Source: Seriola aureovittata | Lineage: Eukaryota > Chordata > Actinopteri > Carangiformes > Carangidae | Direction of reading: 5' to 3' | Length of the DNA: 64,000 bases | Assembly: GCF_021018895.1 (NCBI RefSeq) | Contig: NC_079378.1 | Span: 11,467,501 to 11,531,500, forward strand | Shown here: positions 9,262-18,341 of the stretch, one piece after another | Position numbering within the stretch: position 1 is the stretch's first letter | Layout: every line of letters begins with the position of its first letter | Made by a program: the position numbers and the translations under genes | The notes under the pieces: generated by a model | What the model was told of the DNA's origin: nothing | Seen by the model: only the letters and a program-made list of their open reading frames with translations | Databases searched by the model: none

Positions 9262-12200
9262 TTAATGATCAGTCTTAGGTCTTGTTTTCTTCTGTACATG
9301 GTAGACAGCAAGACACAGAGCCAAAAGAAGTAGAGTGACAGCACCAGCTCTCACAGCCACAATGGAATGACAGACAGAAGCTAAAAAACACAAACAAATA
9401 CCAATCTCAATTCGTTACTGAGATGATGTAGATATGTCATTCTCATTGCCTCAAAGATCTTTCTGAAATATTTCTTGTTCCGTTATATCTTAAACAGATC
9501 AAGATTCTACATGTGTACTTGTTATTTACAAGACTCTATTTATATGTCAGGCTGAATCTAAAAGCCAACCCGTTGCATCCAGCTGGAAAATTAATTAGCT
9601 TTTTTCGTTTTTAATAAATCAATTTGAAAATATGAAATACCCTGATATTATATCAATCAGGAAATGAAATAAGTAAGTAAATAAATTGATAAAAACAGAT
9701 TCAATACTTTCATAAAATATATTACCTTTGCAGCTTGTAAGGTGGATAAATGTTTCCTTCGTGCTGACATTGTTTCGAACATTACATGTCAAGATTCCTG
9801 TCAGTTGGCCGTGTAAGCTGATGGTAACATTTGGTACACTGGGTGCGTGATGTTTAAGTGTACTCTCAGCTCTGGTCTGTATCAATAAGTTGCCGTCCAA
9901 AGTCCAAATGAACTCCACTCCATCTCCCTCAGAGGAGCAGCTGACCTTCATCTGTTCTGATGACAAACACATCTGAGACAAAGCTGGCTCAGACACCGGA
10001 GCTGAAAGACAATAATGTAGTCACATGTACACGCAGTACCAGTATTCATATGTTTGATACCAAGAAACAAAGCCAAAAAGAGAAGCAGGGAGGCAACATT
10101 TGCTATCAAAGCCACAGTCAAAAGACAAAGTTGGGAAGTTGAACCTTGAAATACAAACATTATCCCAAGTAAGATGATGTAGATTTGCTGAACAATTAAT
10201 CAAAATATTGAAATGGCAGTATGGTCAAGTGCAATATCCAAGTCACAGGAGCTGCAATTTCTTTTCTTTTTTTTTTGATAAACATAGATTTATCAACATA
10301 CCATAACTAAAGCATTGTGGTGCTACAGAGATGCCCTGGACTACAGATCATATTCTCCAGATGTAAAAGGTTTGATGATGATGTGATATTTGTTTCCTAC
10401 AAGCCACTCTGAAAATCCCATCATTTTTCTGTTTTCTTTTCAGTGAAATTGAAATGCAAAAATTACCATTTTAACTGAAATTGTGATTCATTTCACAATC
10501 ACAATATCTGCCAAAATAATTGCGAAATGACTTTTTGTTTTCTTGCATATCGTTCAGCCCTGATGTAGGCCGTAATTTTTAGGGCCTAAATAGGAAAATC
10601 GTAAATGTGTTCTCGGTATTTAGACTCTATTAATGCACAAGGTTGTATCTAAAAGCCAACTTGTTGCATCTAGCTGGAAAGTTAGTTTGCTTTTTTCTTA
10701 TTTAATATATCAATGTAAAAATATGAAATACCAGGGGATTATCTCAGGCATGAAATAAGTAAATAAACAGATAAAAGTAGAATTCAATAATTTCACAAAA
10801 AACACTACCTTTGCAGATGGTAAGGTGGATAGATGTTTCCTCTCTGCTGACATTGTTTCGAACATTACAGGTCAAGATTCCTGTCAGTTGGCCGTGTAAG
10901 CTGATGGTAACACTGGGTTTGTGTTGTTTATCTGTACTTCCAGGTTTAGTATGTATCAGTAACTGACCGTCTAAAGTCAAAATGAACTCTACTCCATCTC
11001 CCTCAGAGGAGCAGCTGACCTTCATCAGTTCTAGTGACAAACACATCTGAGACACAGCTGGCTCAGACACCGGAGCTGAAAGACAAGTTATATAGTCACA
11101 TTCATACAGTACCAACCCTGCAAACTGGGCAAACTGTTATATATAACTGTCTATATCTATTTCAACTTGAAAAAAACATTTTGAGGTCTGGAAAACTTTC
11201 AATGTTGGTTGTTGTCAACTATAAAAACTTTCATCAAATGGAGACTGTATCCAAATGGTAATTAAAGGTGTATAAAAAGTGAATACTGACATGAAAATAT
11301 TTATATTGTATAATTTCTATATTTATATAAATAACACTGTTTAGAAATTATATAAAGGAATAGTAAGAAAATTCCCAAATGTCGTTCAATATTTGTATAA
11401 TAAACAAATAAACTCCAGTATATAGGAAACTACAATATTAAAAAAAACAAAAAACAAACTACAAGTTGCACATTTTGTTCTTATCCCGATGTAGATTTAC
11501 TGTACAATACATATGAGCAAACTTTAACACACAACTACAACTTCTGAGACAGACGCAATTTGTTAAGCACAGATACCTTTTAGGATTAAACATAATTTAT
11601 TTACTTTGTAATTTAAACAGGTAGCAAGTCCCTCCTTCCCTGAAATGTACACAGTATAGTTGCTGAGTTTAAAATGTTAAACATGTTCTTATTTTTAGCT
11701 CTATAGTACATTTTTACATTTACTTGGTGTTCAACGCTTTATTCATATATATATTGTATATATTTTACCTTGTATTTCAATATGGATGTTGATTTTGTGC
11801 AATAATAGACCATCAGTGAATCCATGAGTTTCCAACACATAATCTCCAGAGTCGTTCATTGTCACTTTTTCAAGCTTAAAGGTTCCATTTGTGAAAAATG
11901 CTGAGTGGTCATTGTATTTGCTGTTGATAACTCCTGTATTAATGGTTATCCTTAAAATGCTTTGGGTATTCTTTTTCAGAGTTGTCTGTTTATTTGTACC
12001 ACTGGGTAGGTAAAAAATCAAAGGCTCCCCAAGTGCTCCAAGACACTGCTGATCTCCAGTGGGTTCAGATAAATTGCATTCCATAGCCCCTGATAGAAAC
12101 AAAAACAAAATACTCATCAAAACATCATTCTTGCAACTGGCATGTGAAACTTCATTTAAATAGAAATAAAGAGGGGAAAAAAACACCTAGATGTTAAGAA

Positions 12201-12507
12201 AATATCTCTATTATAAATATCAACTACTGCATATACATGAGACAGTTACCTTGCATTAGTTTGCATTAATTACTTGTTTCAGCAATTTCTTTCATTAATT
12301 TACTAATTGACAAAATAAGTAACATAACTAATGATATAATAGCTGTTAACTATGATAATAATAATAATAACTCAATATATATTATCATTGAAGTGATTTT
12401 AGTCTATACAACTGTACTATTAACTGCACAGTTTGTTTTCATTAAAGTTTACCTTTTGCCAGAGCTGCTGCTGCCAGAATTGTCATGATCATGTAAGTGA
12501 AATTCAT
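9262..12507 (-). CDS. CD2/SLAM-like Ig receptor, V-C2-C2 with Arg in the membrane (copy 2)
   Basis: Predicted exons on the minus strand: 12453-12507, 11769-12089, 10809-11075, 9726-10001, 9262-9380. All junctions are phase 1. The product is 345 aa: signal peptide 1-18; V-set domain 19-125 with D-S-G-D-Y-V-L, so the usual cysteine after the tyrosine is missing, as in CD2-family V domains; two C2-set domains (126-214 and 215-306), each with four cysteines and a C-N-V-R-N-N-V-S glycosylation site; then a membrane exon with arginine at about residue 317 inside the hydrophobic stretch and TAA before the exon's donor. The tail is about 15 residues with no tyrosine motif. Such an arginine in activating receptors pairs with acidic adaptors such as DAP12 or FcR-gamma; here that role is inference. 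A broken extra membrane exon lies between the two C2 exons and may give another isoform. A first non-coding exon probably ends at 12763. The exact family member is not assignable. Confidence 0.7.
9948..10144 (-). other. Broken extra transmembrane exon of Ig copy 2
   Basis: An acceptor (TATTTCAAG) at 10145 opens a membrane exon resembling 4542-4673: G-S-T-S-Q-L, a long hydrophobic stretch, then G-I-K-H-M-N. The paralogous exon's end and donor are missing. After about 10040 the sequence is the intron that precedes the second C2 exon, so this is a duplication junction. If read through without splicing, the frame continues out of phase across the C2 exon and stops at 9948, adding a cysteine-rich tail of about 30 residues with D-Y-I-I-V. 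It is in phase with the C2 exon at 10809, so a V-C2-membrane isoform is formally possible. Relic or isoform cannot be decided from sequence alone. Confidence 0.6.
10440..10570. repeat. Fragment of a dispersed fish repeat
   Basis: The stretch ends in 'atatcgttcagccctgatg' after an A/T-rich segment with repeated 'ttgtgatt' and 'cacaatcacaat' words. It resembles a very common fish element ending in a 'gcagccct' motif. Boundaries and class are uncertain. Confidence 0.35.
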
Positions 12508-12762
12508 TTTCTGTTGTAACACAATCAAATTATGTTTAAAACATAGTACATGCCTTCCATATTAAAAAGATGTTTGCTTTCATACGTGGCCTTTTCGTAT
12601 GGATTATGAAGTGGATTTTTAGTCAAAATTAAGAAGAAAATAAATAAATAAACATTACATAAACATTACCTTGAACAATATGTCTGAATTATATGCATAA
12701 TGCCTAATTACAGTTTACACTGTATTTAACAATAGCATTTATACACACAAACTGTCACTCAC

Positions 12763-12860
12763 CACTTTTTAAAATAGGACGTCCTCTTTGTGGCTTGTAA
12801 ATGTTCTACTGACAGCAGGGCGGTGTATTTCTGGTCTTTTATTCTTGCTCTGTGGAGAGA
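12763..12860 (-). promoter_or_regulatory. Likely non-coding first exon and promoter side of Ig copy 2
   Basis: The minus strand shows a strong donor (GTG followed by GTGAGTGA) at 12763-12762. The coding signal-peptide exon is preceded by an acceptor (TTACAACAG) three bases before its ATG, so an upstream non-coding exon is expected. The same donor and flank occur for the copy at 21515 (donor at 21843) and, without a gene behind it, at 14426. Transcription start and promoter elements cannot be placed. Confidence 0.5.
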
Positions 12861-13109
12861 ACTGCGGAAGCAATTGTTTGCACTCAGTTAAGTACTACTG
12901 AAGCACTACACTGATTTTCTTATTTTTTAATTAGTTTGTATTGTACTCATGTTGATGGCAAAATTAGTGAGGTTCATGTCGTATTCAGATTACAACTGCT
13001 GATATTGACTAGAACATAGTTTCTCAATATCAGACCATCGAACATTGGCTGTATTTGGTGCAGAAGTTTGGTATTCTCTGCTGTGTTTGGATTCATATTT
13101 CTGAATGAT

Positions 13110-13370
13110 GCATTCTGTGAGCTTATGTGGATGGCAGACTTCCCTTTTGAATGTAGTTGCAATTTATGCAGGAGATTTTGGCATAGAAGATTAGACTTAA
13201 ACAGGATGTCTCAATTGGACGCAGCCTTCTACAAGAAAATATTACGCAGTGGAAGTCAAGCTTTGGTCACTAGTCCCACTTTTGAGGAATAAGGAAGCAG
13301 CGTGTAGGGATAGGATAGAGAGGATGTACCGTGTCTGTAATGTGTAGTTAGTATTATGAAGCAACAACTT
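13110..13370. repeat. Duplicated segment shared with 5700-6060
   Basis: The best match to the left copy lies at 13262-13350. An open frame (13068-13292, plus) crosses it but resembles nothing known. It directly abuts the Tc1 relic that starts near 13380. Confidence 0.4.
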
Positions 13371-13379
13371 TGCAGTCAA

Positions 13380-13990
13380 TGACTACCTGAAGTCTTTGAC
13401 CCATACACAGTGCCAGCAGTTTGTATCTTCCCAGGTGATGGTCTCCCAGGCCTTCACTGCAGCCTCCTTCAGCTCTTGCATGTTATGTGGTCTCTCTGCC
13501 TTTAGTCTGGTCTTCAGAAAACAGAATGCATCTTAAACAGATTGAGATTAGGTAATTGACTCCATCAATCAAGATTGTTCCTCCTCTTCAACGTTAAATG
13601 CTCTTTTGTTGCTTTTGCTTTGTGTTTAGGATCATTGTCCTCCTGAATGGTGATATGTTGTGCAGCGAGTTTTAATGCGTTTGGCTGAATCTGAGTGCAC
13701 AGAATGCTCCTGTATACCGCTGCATTCAGGCTTTTGCTTCCCTCGGAAGTGAAATCATCAATAAATGCCGGTGAGCCAGTTCCATTGCCAGCCATACATG
13801 TCTGAGCCATAACAGAACCACCACCACCATGTTTGAGAGATGAGGTGGTGGCTGTGGGTCATGAGCAGTTTCTTTTTTTATCCCCACACTTTTCTCTTTG
13901 CATCATTTTAATAGAGGTTGATTTGCCTTTCGTCAGTCCATAGAACTTTGTTTAAACTTAGTTCAAACCCTTGCAGTTTGGACACTATGT
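13380..13990 (-). mobile_element. Decayed Tc1/mariner transposase fragment
   Basis: Minus-strand frame 13565-13810 reads M-A-G-N-G-T-G-S-P and ends with Q-E-D-N-D-P-K-H-K-A-K. This is the DDE-domain stretch around the second catalytic aspartate of Tc1-like transposases. Flanking sequence to about 13400 and 13960 continues the homology in other frames with stops. Intact terminal inverted repeats were not found. It is a different subfamily copy from the one at 7665-8328, judged by sequence. Confidence 0.7.
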
Positions 13991-14425
13991 CTTAAAAGGA
14001 CAATATCTCACACACACACTTTCTATAGTGACGTAAATATACTCATATTGAAGCTGAAAGATGGTGCTTTTTATGTAGTATCCATTATTTTATTTCAAAT
14101 TGAAGAACAAAAAATATGAAACTGTCCAAATACTATTCCAAATACTATTACAGGCTTAGAACACATTAGGTTTAAGTATTAGTCAACTTGAAACACAAAG
14201 AAAAGTTAAATGGCAAAAGTTCGGCAGATATGTAATTTTGAGAGCTTTCTACAATGATGAAGAGTAACCAACTCATCACTTGCACCTGGTTTTTAAGTTT
14301 AAATTAAAAAGACACTTAGATCTTGAGAAATTACAAAAAATCAAGCAACAATAAATGAAACACTACTTTTTCATACTTTCACTAATGTCAGTATTGGTAG
14401 ACTCAAATTTAAAACTATCACTCAC

Positions 14426-14625
14426 AGCTCTTAAAATAAGATGGCAGGGTGGTATATTTCCGGCCTTGTCTTGCTGTGTGGGTAGAATTGAGGAAGTGGC
14501 AAATTGTGCTCACCCAAACACCAGTGAAGTACAAGCCGCTTGTATTATTTTGCAAATATAAATCTACTGCACTTCTAACGGTCTTTAGATATAGACTGCT
14601 GACATAAATTTGTATATCATGGACA
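14426..14625 (-). promoter_or_regulatory. Orphan copy of the Ig-gene first exon and 5' flank
   Basis: The block 14426-14540 aligns with the 5' flank of Ig copy 2 (about 12763-12890). Both have a 'cagggyggtrtattt' word and 'gaggaagtgg/gcggaagcaa' at similar spacing. It retains a donor (GAGCT then GTGAGTGA) at 14426. No signal-peptide exon follows it before copy 2. It could be an alternative first exon for copy 2, 1.9 kb upstream, or a remnant of a deleted gene. Confidence 0.5.
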
Positions 14626-14639
14626 ACTGGCATCATTTG

Positions 14640-16154
14640 GTGTGTTCTTTAATTGTGAATAATCATGTAACTATCATATCTGTCATGTACTATCATGTAC
14701 TCTGAGTGTTGAGCTATAATGTGAATTCTACAGGCCTAGTGAAGAGGGCCTATAACTGTACCTAGTCACCTTATTATACAGTGGACATATCAGATCACTT
14801 TAAAATTTTAACCACTTAAAGGAGCATACACCTAATGACATTTTTGCCGCATTTCATTATGAAGATAGAACTGGAAAAGATATTTTTGTTTTTGCATGCC
14901 TAGTGGTATGCATGGTCCAGAGATGTCTTTAAAGAAGATTTCAGTCCATTGGTCAACACACAGATGGATAATGATGGATGTAAGGTGGCTATAAGGAAAG
15001 AAATGGGCACATGATACACAGACAGGCACAAAGTGAACACACACATGCAGCCTGTGGTGGTGAGGAAACAGGAAGTGGGCATGCAGTAGGACAAGTATAG
15101 TTGTTGTGTGAGAGTTGAATTAATGTGCTCTGCTATTTATCAAAAGTTACCATTGAATGTCAGCAAGCACAATTTGTGTGTCAATTCATCCATTTATCTG
15201 TGATATTTTGATCATGTCGAAGTGGCAGCGTAATGCAGATGTGTAAAGGTAAATGGCGACCAGAGGTCTTTGTAAAATGCTTGGCTCACATAATTTTCTG
15301 ACCATCACATTTCTTTCAGAGTGACGCATCGTTGGTTACATTCTCTCATGATCCATGCAGCATGTAAAATGCTGACTTGATTCTGACTCCTACTTAAGTT
15401 TGCACAATCCTGTCTACTAAATGATAAGAATATACTACCAATTCACACTCTCACTTACACATTACACAATTTTATGTACCACACAGACTTTGGCGACCGG
15501 AGTTTGGACACCTTGTTTTCTCAGTCACTGTTATGCATATTCAATCAAGATCACAATATGACATGACCTGACCTTAACCAAGTGTTGTGGCTGCCTTAAC
15601 ACACAAGGTTAAGAAGTTAAATCATGCTTTTGTTGCTATTAGTGGCTATTGTAGGAAAATAAATTAACTATGATGTCAGTGAACATGCATCAATGGCTTT
15701 GTTACCAACATTTTGCAACTTGCAACATTTCTTCCTTATGTTACTAGAAAAACTAGTCTGCATTGTGTTTCCTTCAAAAGTATTTGCTGTTGCAGATTAG
15801 TAGGATATAAATGTCATTTCTATGAGGCATGGTTGGTTTGCAGGCCAGACAATAAACACGCTCACATCATTTATTTGTATGTTGGTTCAAAATACCCAGC
15901 TTTTTCTTTTGCTATTTCTGCTGCACTAACAGGAATAGACTGGTGTTTGTGTTTGACTGCAGAGAAAGAATAGAAGATCAAAGAAAACAGACAAAGAAAA
16001 TTGAGAAAGAGAGATGTGGTCATGCTGTTGTAGACTGATGTCCGTTGGTTGAATCAATACAGTGAAGACTCACAAATCAAGCTTTCACGTTAGCGTTGAC
16101 TTGATTCTTGATGTATGGCTTTTTGTATGCCATTTGGTCTAATTACGTGTAATT
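14640..16154. other. Intergenic spacer between Ig copies 2 and 3, left part
   Basis: No exon is supported. Short frames at 14832-15094 and 15713-15973 have no family resemblance. Near 15965-16085 the sequence parallels 6775-6900 in the neighbouring spacer. Confidence 0.4.
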
Positions 16155-16442
16155 GTCTATATCAGGGGTCTCAGACTCGCGGGCCAATTGCGGCCCCCAG
16201 AACAATATTTTGTGGCCTCCTGCCTGAAATCAAAGTTTTGTGTTAATGCAGCCCGCGTGCTTTTTCTCACATGCATCTGGGCGTTTTATATTTTTTAACA
16301 CTTGTGGGTTACCGTAGCTCAGGCTCGTGACAACAACGCGAATTAGCAGTTGGTCACTTGTAACATTACATGTTTGGGTCACCGAGTGGAGGGAAAATAT
16401 ATCCTGTCACCTAGTGATATACGGTTTTTGTCAGCCCCAGTC

Positions 16443-16841
16443 ATGTCTTTTTCAAAACCTGCCGCGAAGAGAAAAGTTGGCGATGAGCACAGACAATTTC
16501 AGGAGAAGTGGGAGACGGAATATTTTTTTGTTGAGCACAGGGGCATCCCAACGTGTCTAATATGCACGGATAAAGTCGCGGTGCACAAGGAGTATAACAT
16601 CAGACGTCATTACTCAACTAAACATGCTGAGGAGTATGCAAAATACCTGGGAGATGAGCGAGAGGAGCAGGTCGCCAAACTTAAAACATGTCTACTGAGG
16701 CAACAAGATTTTTTCAAGAAAGCAAGCAAAGAGAGTGAAGCGGCTGTCAAAGCTAGCTACGTGGTGAGTGAGATGATTGCTAAGGCAGGAAAGCCATTCA
16801 AAGACGGCGAGTTGATCAAACAGTGCATGTTACAGGCATAG
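16443..16841 (+). pseudogene. hAT transposase N-terminal fragment (GTF2IRD2-like/BED type)
   Basis: The open frame of 132 codons starts M-S-F-S-K-P-A-A-K-R-K. It contains a zinc-finger-like region around residues 20-60 (W-E-T-E-Y-F-F-V-E, then C-L-I-C, then R-R-H-Y-S-T-K-H), typical of transposase-derived proteins of the hAT group annotated in fish as GTF2IRD2-like. A helical region follows, then S-E-M-I-A-K-A-G-K-P-F-K-D-G-E. It stops at TAG where the internal deletion begins. DNA binding may survive, but transposition cannot. Confidence 0.75.
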
Positions 16842-16848
16842 GTCAAAG

Positions 16849-16977
16849 TTCAGGTCCAAACTTAAAGATGAGCATCTTAAAGCCATACTGAGGGTCTCAG
16901 TTGCTTCCTCCCTCGAGCCAAATGTGGCTCAGTTGTGTGAGAGGAAGCGCTGCCAAGTCTCTGGCAGCAAAGAGTAG
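16849..16977 (+). pseudogene. hAT transposase C-terminal fragment
   Basis: The frame reads F-R-S-K-L-K-D-E-H-L-K-A-I-L-R, then C-E-R-K-R-C-Q-V-S-G, ending in TAG. This is the usual extreme C-terminus of the same transposase family (dimerisation-domain end). It is separated from the N-terminal fragment by a single in-frame TAG and a missing internal segment. Confidence 0.65.
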
Positions 16978-17161
16978 GAGGAAGTAAATGAAGCCTATGT
17001 TCTGAAGAACTGTTCATGTTCTGCATGTTCTGACTTGTTAAGATTGAGAAGATTGGATCAGTTGAACTTTTTTTTTGGAATACTTGATGCGGCCCAGCCT
17101 CACCCAGACTCTACCTCCAGCGGCCCCTAGGTAAATTGAGTTTGAGACCCCTGTTCTATAT

Positions 17162-18341
17162 AAAACATCATATTAGACTTCCATGTTTGATTTGAGACTC
17201 AGCTCAGCTCTGGGGAAAAAAGTGAGGACTGTATAGAAAAAAACAAAACAAACCGTTGCTGCATCAGTGTGAGTATGTATAATTTATCACATACCAAAAC
17301 ACTGCACAGGAGTTTGTAATGCTATGAAACAAGATTTTCTTTTAAACTGTTGAGCAGAGTTATGCTGTTAAAAGATCTACAGCCAATGTGCGCTTGCTCG
17401 AGGTTTGGCTAACGCAGTTCATTGTCACATGGTGTTGTATTGTGTTGCAACACAAGTTTAACAAGTTCCTTTTTATCCCTATAAAAAAGGTATGAATTAT
17501 GAGTTGACTGACTCTGATTTATGATACAGTTAGTGTGGAAGCAGTGCTATCCCTCAGTCAAGTATGTACGGTAAACAGCCATACTGATATGGTAAAAAAG
17601 AAACATTGAATTTGTATTGTTTAATGACCTTCATGTAATTACAGGACAGGAATTTTAGCTCCATCTTGTGGTCACTACATTGTTTGCAGCTTGTACTCTT
17701 CTTTCACTGCAAGAACAGTGTGTTTCCTCCAGATGTCACTCATGGGTAATAGTTTAGTATGGATAAAAAAAAGTTCAACATAAAGTAAGAATACTTGTTT
17801 TTATCAGTTTAATGGAAATCTTAAGTTACCTTCTTTTCATCCTGTTTGATGGTTTGTATGAAAACAGAAATTATAGATATAAAGTTTTTAACTGAAAAAT
17901 ACAAGTAAAGACAAAAGGCAAAAGACTTCAAATGTTTCAAAACTTGTTTACAATGCCACCCAAATACAAGACAAACAACTACAGAAAATCAAATCTTATA
18001 TCTCTTATCTCTAAAAGCAATTGCATAAAACATCCCTACAAATTTATTTTAAAAAATCAGAAGAAAATAAAACTCTGGTTACTGTGAATAGTCTATGCTG
18101 CAATGTACTGTAGATATGATTCACACAATAAAAAAAAACAAAACTTGAGCCTATAGGTAGAAATGAATTTGACACCTCCAGCCCCCACCTTTTTTTTAAT
18201 CTTTTTCAAGCCACAGGGACAATGTTCTCAGATCATATTTTTATTTCAAGATTAAGATATGTGGTTTCAGGCAAGGTAAAGGTTAGGGTAAAAAAAAAAA
18301 AAAAAAAAAAGGCTGACACTTAATAAGGACTTTGGAGGAAA
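17162..18341. other. Spacer downstream of Ig copy 3
   Basis: No exon is supported. Part of it (about 17505-17720) resembles 7255-7390. A poly-A tract lies at 18291-18310, and the probable 3' untranslated region of copy 3 occupies the right end. Confidence 0.45.
18240..18245 (-). promoter_or_regulatory. Candidate polyadenylation signal of Ig copy 3
   Basis: AATAAA on the minus strand about 97 bases beyond the stop codon of copy 3. A second one is at 18043-18048. Their use is inferred from position only. Confidence 0.4.

Larger units (their letters stand above)
16163..17153 (+). mobile_element. Internally deleted hAT transposon with target-site duplication
   Basis: The terminal inverted repeats are 'caggggtctcagactc' at the left end and its near-complement ending 'gagtttgagacccctg' at 17153. 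The flanking eight bases are 'gtctatat' (16155-16162) and 'ttctatat' (17154-17161), an 8-bp duplication with one mismatch, as expected for hAT insertion. At 991 bp the element keeps the transposase N-terminus (16443-16841) and the last roughly 42 codons (16849-16977) but lacks the catalytic middle. It is therefore non-autonomous and fairly young. Confidence 0.88.

Noticed and set aside
13565..13810. Autonomous Tc1 transposase gene
   Set aside because: Only part of the catalytic domain is open, the flanking frames are broken and no terminal repeats were found.
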